Shown here piece by piece: positions 30,754 through 40,716 of a stretch of DNA of 64,000 nucleotides. The translations under genes and the position numbers were made by a program. The notes beneath the pieces were generated by a model that saw only the letters and a program-made list of their open reading frames with translations, had not been told where the DNA came from and did not search any database. The first letter of the stretch is position 1. Each line of letters begins with the position of its first letter. The DNA comes from CAYUMU01 sp964445985 (lineage in GTDB: Bacteria > Planctomycetota > Planctomycetia > Pirellulales > S012-138), in NCBI GenBank assembly GCA_964445985.1, contig CAYUMU010000015.1, positions 1 through 64,000 on the forward strand, written 5' to 3'.

Positions 30754-33561
30754 TTAGTACCCCTGCCTTCGTAGCTCAATGAGCGTATCATCGGCGTCGC
30801 GAATCGCCGTCGATTTAATCCAATACCTCAAGCGATTGGGCTTGACGATGAACACCACGTTGTCGTGATAATATCGAACGATCCGAACTGTTCTGAGAGT
30901 GTCGCGAGAATTGTCGAACACAAGTTTTCGTAACTGCTCTTCGCAATCTGACCCCAGCCATTCGATGGCTGGTTCCTCGCCAAAGAAAAACGGCTGGCAG
31001 ATGAGTCCATCGAGAAACACCGGTTCGCTTGCCCGAAGATTATCGTAGATGCTGCCGAGCATCTGGCAGTAAAGAGCGGAGTAGGCCGCCAGAACGTCGG
31101 TGTCAGCGGTCTTCCGCAGAAGTTTAGAATTCTGTCCAAGCCGGACGAACTCGGTGAAGTAATTAAGTGTGTCATCGGCGAGCACGGATTCCCAATCGGT
31201 GAGTTCCAAATCGGATTCGTCTTCGGGAAATGGAAGAGCCACGATATCACTTTTCAGCAGCGCGGTTGCTTTGCCAACGAGCGATTGTGAACCATTTATG
31301 GCAGCGGCGAATCGAAGAAGCTCACGATGTGAACGAATCCTTTGGAAGAAGTCGTGAAGATCGGACGCCTCTCCTGGTGGTGCGAGAATCCCTACGATCT
31401 TGTCTTTGTAAGCCAAGGCCGTCTCATCCCAAAACGCGATGGGCAATGATTCGTGTTCTTTTATCAACACCATCGGTGGCTGGTACATTGCTGCTTGTCG
31501 TGGAGCCTCGAAGTGCGTTTCGTTAACTGTGGATATCGCGTCGGCGCTGAATCCATTGTCTTTTAGTTCACTTGTTGGAAGGAGTGGCAGGCCAGTTAAA
31601 TAGTCGGCTTCGTGTTTTTTGTTGCCAACAATGAAGCCTTCCCCCATCAGCCAACCTTTCTCTTGAACGAACTGGCGCAGGCTACGCAACGAACAGAGCC
31701 GTGAAGCCAGCATGCCCAACCGGCCGCCTCCCAGCAGGTTGGCTCGGGCGGCCCGTGGATTCGCGGTCACTTCGTCAATGGTCAATTGGTAACGATCGTA
31801 ATGATCGAGTTCAAATCCGATCTGTTGAGTTGCTTCGTAGGTACGACGAAACGTGAGTTGCTGAATCGGCTTTTCGGCTTCACTGCCTAAGATTACAGCC
31901 ACTATCTTCGTGTCCGCACCGGCGCCGCTGAACAACGCCCGAATCGAGGTGAAGTCCAGGATCGTGTGCCAACGTCGAGTCCGCGCAAGAGAACTGCGAA
32001 AGGCGTGCGATTGGAGGTTATACAGAAACCCGGATGGCTGGATCAAACAAAGTTGACCATCTTTGGTCAGAAACCGCACACAGCGGTCAAGAAACAGATA
32101 TGCGATTTGTTTGTCCGGAATGCTTCCTTCATTGGCGGAGCGTTCCGTGCTGACTCGCCGGGCCGGTTCGGAGAAATCCGACTCAAAGGGCGGGTTGCCC
32201 ACGATGATGTCAAAGGGGCCGAGCGAATGTCCTTCACCTGCACCATCTGTCGGCCGACAGTCAAAAAAGTCCGCTTCCAACAAGTTGCGGTCGCGAAGCC
32301 GGTCAAACTTCAGGTCGTTCCAGATCACGTTCGGTTGCAAGCAGTCGCACACCGCCAGCGAAAGGCTAAACGCCGACAAATCCACCGCACTGGAATCGAG
32401 CTCAATGCCGAATATCTGCTCGCGAAGAATCGACTTCAGCTCCTCGACATCCGGCGACATACTCCGTCGGGCAGCGACAAGGCGGCGGAAGGCTCCCACC
32501 AGAAACACACCCGACCCACAGGACGGATCGAGAACTCGCTCATAGCCAGTCAGGTGATCCCAAGGCATGACGAAGTCCAGCAACAATGCTGCCAGAAAGG
32601 GCGGCGTGTAGACCGCCGTGCTGCCCTGCACGAATCGCTGATAAAGGTGGCTAATGACTTCGACGGGAAGGTGAGCAAACGAAAACGGAGCCCAAAGGTA
32701 ACGTTGCTTATCGACTGTCTTCGCTTCGACAAGCGTCGCAAAATTACGAAGCGCCGTTTGGGTCAGCGGAGTGTCTGCCGGTAAAGCAAACACGTCACCG
32801 TTAAACTTATCTTCCAGCGTTCGCAGCAAACGCAACACGCTCTCTGGTTCGCCACCCTTCAGCACGTCAAAGAAGCTCCGCGCTCCTTTATGATAGTGTC
32901 CAAACCACGCGGGACGAGGAAACACTTGCCGGTCTTCGAGGTATTTGATCAGTACCATCAGAAGCAGCAACCGCCGCAGGGCCGGATTAGACCCACCGTC
33001 CAGAGCCTGGTCGGTATCGACGATCGCTTGAATCAAGGACTGATGAGCGGCCTTTTCATGGTCCGCCAGCGTGTGATTTCGCTGGTCTTCCCAAAATGTG
33101 CCATCCGCAAGGCGGAACGCGGAGAACCGGCGTCTCTTTTCCAGTTCGGAATTGACCGCCGACGCAATTTTAAGTTCTTCCGCTGGCCGGTATATAAGTT
33201 CGTCGTCCTGCCAAAAGTCTGGACCACGTGCGCAACTCAGGATGTCGACTCGCGCCGGCCCAGCTACATACACAAGCGGAGCCACGCCATGCAGCCAAAG
33301 CGCGTTATGCAATTCGGCGAGCTGAGCGTTGTCTAAATGCTCATCCTCATTGGCGACAACGAAAGCAACTGCCTGGGATGAGCGGCCATCGGAGAAGCGT
33401 CGAAAGAATACATACGAAACATCATCAAAACAGGCAGCTTGTTTGACCACAGATGCTTCATCAAGCGAGAGTCCGTCCGTTGGATTTCTGGTAGACACCA
33501 GTCCATCGATTGGAACGCCGTCAGCGTCCTCGAAATCAACGGATTTGAGACTCGCATCCAT
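30754..33561 (-). CDS. N6-adenine DNA methyltransferase (Eco57I-like)
   Basis: A 935-residue protein with a central methyltransferase domain: motif I VLDPSCGSGVFLVGAF and catalytic motif IV FDIIVGNPPFESDF. The N-terminal ~320 residues form a domain without an obvious nuclease motif, and the C-terminal ~350 residues should include the target-recognition region (FIVGNKKHEADYLTGLP). It modifies adenine in a specific site and protects the genome from the neighbouring nuclease. It is too long for a simple type II methyltransferase and resembles the methylase part of type IIG enzymes with the nuclease on a separate gene. Confidence 0.9.
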   Translation of the reverse strand: MDASLKSVDFEDADGVPIDGLVSTRNPTDGLSLDEASVVKQAACFDDVSYVFFRRFSDGRSSQAVAFVVANEDEHLDNAQLAELHNALWLHGVAPLVYVAGPARVDILSCARGPDFWQDDELIYRPAEELKIASAVNSELEKRRRFSAFRLADGTFWEDQRNHTLADHEKAAHQSLIQAIVDTDQALDGGSNPALRRLLLLMVLIKYLEDRQVFPRPAWFGHYHKGARSFFDVLKGGEPESVLRLLRTLEDKFNGDVFALPADTPLTQTALRNFATLVEAKTVDKQRYLWAPFSFAHLPVEVISHLYQRFVQGSTAVYTPPFLAALLLDFVMPWDHLTGYERVLDPSCGSGVFLVGAFRRLVAARRSMSPDVEELKSILREQIFGIELDSSAVDLSAFSLSLAVCDCLQPNVIWNDLKFDRLRDRNLLEADFFDCRPTDGAGEGHSLGPFDIIVGNPPFESDFSEPARRVSTERSANEGSIPDKQIAYLFLDRCVRFLTKDGQLCLIQPSGFLYNLQSHAFRSSLARTRRWHTILDFTSIRALFSGAGADTKIVAVILGSEAEKPIQQLTFRRTYEATQQIGFELDHYDRYQLTIDEVTANPRAARANLLGGGRLGMLASRLCSLRSLRQFVQEKGWLMGEGFIVGNKKHEADYLTGLPLLPTSELKDNGFSADAISTVNETHFEAPRQAAMYQPPMVLIKEHESLPIAFWDETALAYKDKIVGILAPPGEASDLHDFFQRIRSHRELLRFAAAINGSQSLVGKATALLKSDIVALPFPEDESDLELTDWESVLADDTLNYFTEFVRLGQNSKLLRKTADTDVLAAYSALYCQMLGSIYDNLRASEPVFLDGLICQPFFFGEEPAIEWLGSDCEEQLRKLVFDNSRDTLRTVRIVRYYHDNVVFIVKPNRLRYWIKSTAIRDADDTLIELRRQGY

Positions 33562-33726
33562 CCTGGAAGCACCTGCAAAGCTTTGTGAGATCGCATCTTG
33601 CGAATGATAGCAACTAGCAGAGCCCCATGCGAGACCACCTCACATTCCGCTGCAAGCCCGCCCCCCCTCCTTCGACAGCCAATAACCCAAGGCCATGAGG
33701 CGTTGACCGCGTCAGAAGGCAATCCC

Positions 33727-36700
33727 TTACCGCTCGTGCTGCGCCAGCAGCCGGTTAAAGTGCGCGCGGGTTTCGCTGGTTACCCGCTCGCAATCGGCCA
33801 CCAGGGCCGTGCCGTCGGCGTAGCCGAGCTGCCCGGCCAGTTTATCGCGTTCATCGGGCTCGCTGGGCAGGTCGTCGCGGCTGCTGCCGTAGATCAGCCG
33901 CAGCCGGGCTTCCACGGTTCGCAGCATGCGATAGCTCTTGCAAAAAAAGCTGGCGTCGTCGGCCGACAGATGGCCCGCGGCGGCCAAGGCCGAAATCGCC
34001 GTAAAAATGCTGGGGGTGCGCAGCTTGGGGTTTTCGCGGCCGTACTTCAATTGCAGCAGCTGCACAATGAACTCGATATCCACCAGCCCGCCGGCCCCGC
34101 GCTTGAGATTGTGCGGCGTGACGGTTTCTTCCAGCCGGGTGCGCATTTCGCGAATCGCCATCGCGTGCTCCGGCCGGAAATCGTGGTCGAACGCCGCCTG
34201 TTCGATCACCGCCGTGGCCGCCGCTCGGGCCGATTCGGTTCCACACACCACGCGGGCTCGGCACAGCGCCTGCCGCTCCCACAATTTGCCGTCGCCGCTG
34301 GCATGGTACTTGGCAAACTCCGGCAGCGACATCGCGAGCGGCCCATTGCGGCCCGTGGGACGAAGGCGGGCGTCGATTTCGTACAGTCGGCCGTTGGGCC
34401 CCAAGAACGTGGCCGTTTTGATGATTTTTTGGCCCAACTGGCTGAAGAAGTGCTGGTTGGTGGTGGGCGACGCCTGGCGACTGGTCGCGACCGTGTTCCC
34501 CTCGTCTTCGTACAAGAACACGATATCGAGGTCACTATGGTAAGAAAGCTCGCCGCCGCCGAACTTGCCCAGGGCCACGATCACCATTTCGCACGGCTGG
34601 CCAGCCCGAGGCCCGCTCCCGATCTTGGGTTGCCCCAGCTTGGGAATCAGCTTTTGCCGCTCGCGTTCGGCAATTTGCTCCAGGCACACCAGGGCGACAT
34701 CGCTCAACGCCCCGGTGGTCGAAATCACGTCTTCCTTGCCGAGAATGTCGCGAACCCCCACCCGCAGCAATTGGGCATTCTTGAACGAGTGCAGAATGGG
34801 ATCGACGTCTTCGGCAGCCCGACACAGTTCGGCGAGCGTGGCCCTCAACGTGGTCAGCTTGGGCAGCTTGTCGAGCATCAGGCTGTCGAGCAGTTCATCG
34901 ATCATGCCGGGGTTGCTGACGAGAATGCCCGACACGAACGAACTGGTGGCGCACAGTTCCACATACAAATGCAGGCTGGGCGGATTGAAGCTGAACAACT
35001 CCCACAACGCCCCCTTGCCGCCGAGGCTGTCGCTCACCTTTTCCAGGCTGACGAGCGTGGCGTCGGGGTCGGGCGTTTGCGAAATGGCCCGCAGCAGCGC
35101 CGGGGCGATCGCCGCCAAAAAATGCCGGCAGCGGCGGGTGGATAAAAACGGAATCCGCTCGGTGGCCAAGGCTTGCAGGTTCTCATACGCCTTGCGGGTT
35201 TCGCGAAAACCATACCGGCTGAGCACCTGCTCAATTTGCTCGGGGCCTGGGTCGGGGTCGAGAATGAGATCGACCTCGGGCCGCGATTCGTCGTCATCGT
35301 GAAAAGCGTCGTGCAGCAGGTGATTGAGAATCTTGCGGTTCTCATCGGTAATTCGGCGGTGATCGTTGCGGAAGGCTTCCATCGCCGAAGGGCCGCCCGG
35401 CTTGTCGGCGTAGCCCAAGCGAATGGCCAGCTTTTGCAATTCCTCGGCTTCTTCTGGCAGGCGGTGCGTTTGCAGGTCGAACATGATCTGCAAGCGGTGC
35501 TCAATGTTTCGCAGCAAGCGATAGTTGCCCTCGAGCAGGCTGCGTTCTTGATGCGTGATGCAGCCAATGCGTTCCAGCTGAACGAGCGCCTGGAGCGTAT
35601 TGCCGGTTTGCAGTTGCGGGGCCTCGCAGCCGTGCAGCAGTTGCAAGAACTGGATGGTGAATTCGATATCGCGGATGCCGCCGTGGCCCGTTTTCACATC
35701 GCGATGGTCGGCCCGGTCTTTGATGGTGCGCTGTTCGATCCGCCGCTTCAGAGCCTTGATGCCGGTGATATCGGCCAGGCCCAAGTAGCGGCGATAAATC
35801 CAAGGCTGCAACCGGTCGAGGAATTCCTGGCCCAGGTCAAGGTCGCCCGCCACGGGCCGGGCTTTCACAAACGCCTGCCGTTCCCAGGTGCGGCCTTTTT
35901 TATCGTAATACTGCAGAGCCAGGGCAAAGTCGTGCACGATGGGGCTTTGGTTGCCGTTGGGACGCAGCCGCAAATCCACCCGATAGGCAGCGCCAGTATC
36001 GGTGGGCATGGTCAGCATTTGCACCACCTCGCGCACCAGCCGCTGGAAGTATTCGTAATTGCTGATCGAGCGCGGGCCGTCGGTGTTGCCCTCGCCGTCG
36101 TACAGGCAGATCAGGTCGATGTCGCTGGAATAGTTCAGCTCGGTTCCGCCCAGCTTGCCCATGCCGAGGATGACAAACCGCGCCGGTTTTCCGCCAGCCG
36201 CCTTGGGTTCGCCGCGGGTTTCGCGCAGTTTGCGGCGGGCAGCGAATACCGCGCCTTCCAAAATGGCGTCGGCCAGGAACGAAATCTGTTCGGTGACCAC
36301 CTTGAGGTCTTGGCCGCGAATCAAGTCACCGTAGGCAATCCGTAGCGTTTCACGCCGCTTGAGCCGGCGGAGGGCCGACATCACGGCCGCGTCGCCGGTC
36401 AGGGCTTGCACCTCGGCGCGGAACTCGGCGACCAAAGCCTCGCGGCTCACCGGGCGCCCCTCGGTAGCCCGCAGCAGATCGTAGCTTTCGGAATCGGTTA
36501 CGAGCACGTCGCTGAGATGCTGGCTGGTCGAGAAAATTCGCAGCAAGATCGGCAGGGCTTCGGTATCGCGTTCGAACAACGCCGCCAGGCTGAGCGGACT
36601 GCGAGTGGCCTCGACAAACCGCTCCAGGTTGTTGAGCGCCATGTCGGGGTCGCTCAGCGGCGGCAAATGCTCGGCCAACTGGTCGCAGATCACGGCCATC

Positions 36701-36840
36701 AGGTCCAGGGTGATGCCGCTGGCGGCCATCCGTACGATGTTCGCGTGAGCCCGAAGGGTGTCTTTGATTCCCCACGAGGAGAAGAGAGCCCGGCCGCCTT
36801 CCCGGTCGTCAAGAAGGCGTTCTACGTCAAGCGTTTGCAT
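33727..36840 (-). CDS. glnE: Bifunctional glutamine synthetase adenylyltransferase/adenylyl-removing enzyme
   Basis: A 1037-residue protein with the two nucleotidyltransferase domains of GlnE. The first (adenylyl-removing) shows GMGKLGGTELNYSSDIDLI, the second (adenylyltransferase) LGKFGGGELSYHSDLDIVF, and each is followed by a RLRP motif (RVDLRLRPNGNQSP and EIDARLRPTGRNGP) and a PII-uridylyltransferase-type helical domain. It controls glutamine synthetase by reversible adenylylation according to nitrogen status. Length is usual to slightly long. It stands alone here: no glnA or glnB neighbours. Confidence 0.96.
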   Translation of the reverse strand: MQTLDVERLLDDREGGRALFSSWGIKDTLRAHANIVRMAASGITLDLMAVICDQLAEHLPPLSDPDMALNNLERFVEATRSPLSLAALFERDTEALPILLRIFSTSQHLSDVLVTDSESYDLLRATEGRPVSREALVAEFRAEVQALTGDAAVMSALRRLKRRETLRIAYGDLIRGQDLKVVTEQISFLADAILEGAVFAARRKLRETRGEPKAAGGKPARFVILGMGKLGGTELNYSSDIDLICLYDGEGNTDGPRSISNYEYFQRLVREVVQMLTMPTDTGAAYRVDLRLRPNGNQSPIVHDFALALQYYDKKGRTWERQAFVKARPVAGDLDLGQEFLDRLQPWIYRRYLGLADITGIKALKRRIEQRTIKDRADHRDVKTGHGGIRDIEFTIQFLQLLHGCEAPQLQTGNTLQALVQLERIGCITHQERSLLEGNYRLLRNIEHRLQIMFDLQTHRLPEEAEELQKLAIRLGYADKPGGPSAMEAFRNDHRRITDENRKILNHLLHDAFHDDDESRPEVDLILDPDPGPEQIEQVLSRYGFRETRKAYENLQALATERIPFLSTRRCRHFLAAIAPALLRAISQTPDPDATLVSLEKVSDSLGGKGALWELFSFNPPSLHLYVELCATSSFVSGILVSNPGMIDELLDSLMLDKLPKLTTLRATLAELCRAAEDVDPILHSFKNAQLLRVGVRDILGKEDVISTTGALSDVALVCLEQIAERERQKLIPKLGQPKIGSGPRAGQPCEMVIVALGKFGGGELSYHSDLDIVFLYEDEGNTVATSRQASPTTNQHFFSQLGQKIIKTATFLGPNGRLYEIDARLRPTGRNGPLAMSLPEFAKYHASGDGKLWERQALCRARVVCGTESARAAATAVIEQAAFDHDFRPEHAMAIREMRTRLEETVTPHNLKRGAGGLVDIEFIVQLLQLKYGRENPKLRTPSIFTAISALAAAGHLSADDASFFCKSYRMLRTVEARLRLIYGSSRDDLPSEPDERDKLAGQLGYADGTALVADCERVTSETRAHFNRLLAQHER

Positions 36841-37254
36841 GGTTGGCCAAGAATACGATCAGATGCGGCACACCTCGCGCCCCCCGTCGCTGGCAACACG
36901 CCTGAGCGCGCCGGCCAACTTCCAGGGCTGTCGAGGAATGCAGTGTAAGGGAATGGCGGGAACGGAAAAGGTGGGCGGGCGAACCGTGCTGCGTACTATC
37001 TTGACAGTTGAGGCGAGTTTTTCCAAGGGAAATTTGAAGAGGCGATGAAGGGAGGTGAGCGTCTCGAAAGTGGGTGAAAAGCTGAACCGCGAAAGCCCTC
37101 CCCCGCGAATCGATAGGGGTAGGGTGAGGCAATTTGCAATCCAATCCGCCCCAGCCCGCCAGGCTTGCAACGGCACTCGTCTCAAAACGCAACCCCAACC
37201 ATCCGCCCCGCAAGGCAAGCCCGCAAACTCCCCACTCCGAACTCCTTCTCCGCC
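36841..37254. other. Non-coding gap
   Basis: About 410 bp upstream of glnE, holding its promoter and the 3' flank of the next minus-strand gene. No RNA gene or repeat recognised. The short string CGATAGGGGTAGGG (37109) also occurs near 26307, which may be chance. Confidence 0.35.
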
Positions 37255-38091
37255 TCACCCTCGAAACCGCAACTCCGTAAACTCCCGCACCCGTCCCGCA
37301 ATGGCCGGCTCCACTGGCAACCGTTCCATGCTGCTGGCGCCGTAAAAGCCCACGATGCCTTCGGTGTGGTCGAGAATAAACTGCGCGTCGGCCGGTTCGG
37401 CGATGGGGCCGCCGTGGCAGAGGACAAGGATGTTCGGGTTCACGCGTTTGGCCGCGTCGTGCATGGCTTGCACTTCGGCCACGCATTGCTCCAGCGTTTT
37501 GGCGGTGCCGGCCCCGATCGCTCCCTTGGTCGTGAGGCCCATGTGCGGAATCAGGATATCCGCCCCGGCCGCGGCCATGGCCGCCGCTTCGTCCGCGTTA
37601 AAGCAGTAGGGCGTGGTCAGCATTCCCTGTTGATGGGCCGCGGCGATCATGTCCACCTCCAGGCCGTAGCCCATCTCGGTTTCTTCCAGGTTCTGCCGGA
37701 AGGTTCCGTCGATCAGGCCCACGGTGGGAAAGTTCTGCACGCCCGAGAAGCCAGCCCGATCGATCTCCCGCAAGAAGAGCTTCATCAGGCGGAAGGGATC
37801 GGTCCCGCAGACGCCGGCCAGCACCGGCGTGTGCTTGACGACCGGAATCACCTCGGCGGCCATTTCCATCACAATGGCGTTGGCGTCGCCGTAAGGCATC
37901 ATGCCCGAAAGCGAGCCGCGGCCCGCCATGCGGAACCGGCCGCTGTTGTAAATCACCAGCAGATCCACGCCCCCCACTTCCGACATCTTGGCGCTCAGGC
38001 CAGTGCCGGCCCCGCCGCCAATAATCGGCCGGCCAGCGGCCACCTTGGCCTCCAGCCGGGCCAGAATTTCTTCACGTGCAAACAAGGCCAT
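37255..38091 (-). CDS. PEP-hydrolase-family TIM-barrel protein (PF09370-like)
   Basis: A 278-residue protein of the 'phosphoenolpyruvate hydrolase' family. Clear features are AGRPIIGGGAGTGLSAK near the N-terminus, DLLVIYNSGRFRMAGRGSLS, VLAGVCGTDPF, GVQNFPTVGLIDG and the C-terminal EGIVGFYGASSMERLPVE. In many bacteria this domain follows a Tm-1-like ATP-binding domain in the same or adjacent gene; no such partner is nearby. Reported substrates are uncertain; the barrel binds small phosphorylated acids in structural studies of the fold. Single and complete, ~280 residues. Confidence 0.85.
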   Translation of the reverse strand: MALFAREEILARLEAKVAAGRPIIGGGAGTGLSAKMSEVGGVDLLVIYNSGRFRMAGRGSLSGMMPYGDANAIVMEMAAEVIPVVKHTPVLAGVCGTDPFRLMKLFLREIDRAGFSGVQNFPTVGLIDGTFRQNLEETEMGYGLEVDMIAAAHQQGMLTTPYCFNADEAAAMAAAGADILIPHMGLTTKGAIGAGTAKTLEQCVAEVQAMHDAAKRVNPNILVLCHGGPIAEPADAQFILDHTEGIVGFYGASSMERLPVEPAIAGRVREFTELRFRG

Positions 38092-38388
38092 CGGCGGGCG
38101 CTCCTGGATGGGGAATGGGGAATAGGGTTGCGTTCGGAATGGAGGGCCAGATCGGAGTGTTTATGGAGGGCTAGGGCGGACGGGATTGAATTTACAAGAG
38201 CGTCGACCGATGCGGCCTCTCCGGCACAACTCGTTGTTCGTCAGCGATTGTCGTCGGCTCATTGTTTCGGCAGATTTAAGAACCAACGGATGGTAGCCGA
38301 TGCCTGACGGCTGCCTTCCGCCCGTCCGTCTCGCTCATCGACCCCACATGAATTGGGACGGAAACACGCTATTCCCACCTGGAGAGTA

Positions 38389-40716
38389 TTAACCGTGGTT
38401 GCGATCGTGCAACTTCTCGCCTGCCGTCGGCAATCGCGATAGCAGCCAGATTGCCAACGCCGGCCCTAGAATTCCTAGCAGCAAACTGGGCAGGGGCAAG
38501 TGAGTGACCGCTCGATCCAAGGCTTGCGATTTGAGCCCTAGCCACTCCATGGTTGTTTCCAGAGCGGGAATTCGGCCGAAGCGGCCTTGCTGATAAAGCA
38601 AGGTACAGGTTACCAGGCCGTTGTGGCACACGTGGAGGGCCATGCCTGGCAGGATGCTGCCGCTCCGCCAGGCGACCCAGCCCAATACCACGCCGAGAAA
38701 CGTGCTGGGGATGAGCCGTTCGGTCATCAGCACGCCGTTGACCAGCACGTGGAACACGCCGAACAGCAGGGCGCTGGTGAAGATCGCCATCCAGGGGGCG
38801 AGGCGGCCCAGCAAGGCTTGCAAGATAAAGCCGCGAAAGCAGATCTCTTCGAACACGGCCGGGGCGATGGCCAGCGTTACCAACATGAGCCAGGTGGGGA
38901 CGCTTGCCCAGGTGTTGATCGAGCTTTCAAAGCCTGCCAGGGCTTCGGTATCGAGCGTGGCCAGGCCGACTATTTTGCTGAGCCACACGGCCTCGTGGGC
39001 GGCGGGCCAGAGGGTCAATCCCAGCAAGATGGCTCCCGCATAGGCAAGCCATGCGGCCGGTTGAAAGGCAAATGCGGTCGGCAGGTGCAAGCGTCGCCAG
39101 AGGGCCAAACTCAGGGGAAGGCCGCCAAACAACACCGCGGTCAGGATGGCGGAGATCGCCATTTGCCGCGAGACGGAGTACGTGCCATCGCCTCGTAGCA
39201 CGCCGCCCGCCATGAAGAATAAGGGAAACAGCGCCGCGAGGCAGAACATGGCCATGGGCAAGGTCGCGCGGGCGCTCGGTTCACGCGGACGCTGCACCAA
39301 TTCGGTCCAGGTGCCCTGGCTGCCGTAAAGGATGGCGTCGGTGCCGAAGATGCGGGCCGCCAGGGCCAGCGTTGCCGCGCAGTACAAGCCGGTGGACAGC
39401 ACCGCCACCGTGGCATAGGCCGGGTCGGCGTTGCCCGCAAAGACGTCGCGGGCCAACAGCACGATGTTGATCAGGGGAACCACGGCCAGCGGGCCGGCCA
39501 GACTCACGCCGGGCACCAGGCTCATCACGCCCGGCGCCAAGGAGAGCAGCATGAGCGGAATCAGGTAGGCCTGGGCTTCTTTAAAGCTGCGGGCAAAACT
39601 GGTCACCGCCAGCAACACGGCCGAAAAGAAGATGGCGAACAACACCAGCAGCGCGAACACGGCCGCGATGGTGCCGACGGAAAGTCCACCGGGGCCAAAC
39701 AGGGCCATGCTCAGCCCGACGGTGCGCACCGTGACCGTCATGGCAATCAGGTTTACCAGGGCGGTCATCAGCGCCACGGTCACCACGGCCACGTACTTGC
39801 CGAACAGCAGGGCCATGCGCGGCAGCGGCGCCGCCACCAGGGCTTCCAACGTGCCGCGTTCTCGTTCGCCGGCCGTGAGGTCAATGGCCGGATACACGGC
39901 GCCGGTAATCGTCATCAGGATCAGGATCAAGGGGATCACCGAAGCCAGGCTGACGCCAGCGGTGGTCGTCGTGTTGTTGGCGACATTCACGAACCGCGTT
40001 TGCACGATGCGTTGTTGGAGGCGGTCCACGGTTAAGCCGGTGGTGGCGACAACTCCGCCCAGCACCTCCGCGGGAAATCGAAACTCCAAGCGAATCAGGT
40101 CTTCCCAGGCGGCCAGCCGGTCTTGCAGGTATTCCGCCGCGGCGAGGCTCGCCACGGAGTCGGGCTGGTAGATCAATTCGATTTCGACGCGCGGGAAAAC
40201 TTGCCCACCCAGCATCACGGAGGGCAAGGGATGGCTGCGCAGGCCCAGGTCGTAGGCCCCTTCGCTAATCAGGTCTTCGAGCGATTGATCGGAAGTTCCG
40301 ATCACCTCGTAACGAGGAGGCGTTTCTCCCGGGGTACCCAGGGGCCAGGCATGTTGTTTGCGGAGAGCCTGAAGGTGCTCGTTGGCGGGGCTAAAGAATT
40401 GGGCGAGCAATTGTTCGTCGCGCCGACTCTCCACGCCCACCCAAAACTGCGAATTGCGGCGCGGCAACGTCAAGACAAACTTTTGAAACACCACCCCCAG
40501 CACCGGGTACACGAGCAGCGGCATCAAAACCAGCGTGATGATGGTGCGGCGATCGCGGAGGATTTCGCGAAGCTCTTTGAGGGTCAGCCGGTAGAGGCGC
40601 CCCCGCAGTTGCGAAGTGGTTCTGCCGCGGTAAGGGTCGCCTGCCCGCGAGGGCGAAGGTTCGGGCAGATGTCGAGCGTTCCCAGGCTCGTTGTCTGGAG
40701 GAACTCGCTCATTCAT
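38389..40716 (-). CDS. ABC-2 (NatB-type) permease fused to a CPBP membrane protease
   Basis: A 775-residue membrane protein. After ~40 soluble residues the ABC-2/NatB-like part starts (TLKELREILRDRRTIITLVLMPLLVYP), has a ~200-residue extracytoplasmic loop (about 70-250) and then six or so helices including TAGERERGTLEALVAAPLPR. The C-terminal ~200 residues are a CPBP intramembrane metalloprotease: EEICFRGFILQALL carries the EExxxR motif and FGVFHVLVN a catalytic His. Its ATG overlaps the ATPase stop (40713-40716), so both form one transporter. The fused form is common in Planctomycetes. The substrate is unknown (sodium export is the classic NatAB role). Confidence 0.88.
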   Translation of the reverse strand: MNERVPPDNEPGNARHLPEPSPSRAGDPYRGRTTSQLRGRLYRLTLKELREILRDRRTIITLVLMPLLVYPVLGVVFQKFVLTLPRRNSQFWVGVESRRDEQLLAQFFSPANEHLQALRKQHAWPLGTPGETPPRYEVIGTSDQSLEDLISEGAYDLGLRSHPLPSVMLGGQVFPRVEIELIYQPDSVASLAAAEYLQDRLAAWEDLIRLEFRFPAEVLGGVVATTGLTVDRLQQRIVQTRFVNVANNTTTTAGVSLASVIPLILILMTITGAVYPAIDLTAGERERGTLEALVAAPLPRMALLFGKYVAVVTVALMTALVNLIAMTVTVRTVGLSMALFGPGGLSVGTIAAVFALLVLFAIFFSAVLLAVTSFARSFKEAQAYLIPLMLLSLAPGVMSLVPGVSLAGPLAVVPLINIVLLARDVFAGNADPAYATVAVLSTGLYCAATLALAARIFGTDAILYGSQGTWTELVQRPREPSARATLPMAMFCLAALFPLFFMAGGVLRGDGTYSVSRQMAISAILTAVLFGGLPLSLALWRRLHLPTAFAFQPAAWLAYAGAILLGLTLWPAAHEAVWLSKIVGLATLDTEALAGFESSINTWASVPTWLMLVTLAIAPAVFEEICFRGFILQALLGRLAPWMAIFTSALLFGVFHVLVNGVLMTERLIPSTFLGVVLGWVAWRSGSILPGMALHVCHNGLVTCTLLYQQGRFGRIPALETTMEWLGLKSQALDRAVTHLPLPSLLLGILGPALAIWLLSRLPTAGEKLHDRNHG

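Noticed and set aside
33598..35145. Long plus-strand open frame opposite glnE
   Set aside because: Antisense shadow of a strongly conserved gene with high GC at third positions; no independent family.
37165..38307. Long plus-strand open frame opposite the PEP-hydrolase-family gene
   Set aside because: Histidine- and arginine-rich antisense translation; the minus-strand protein is a clear family member.
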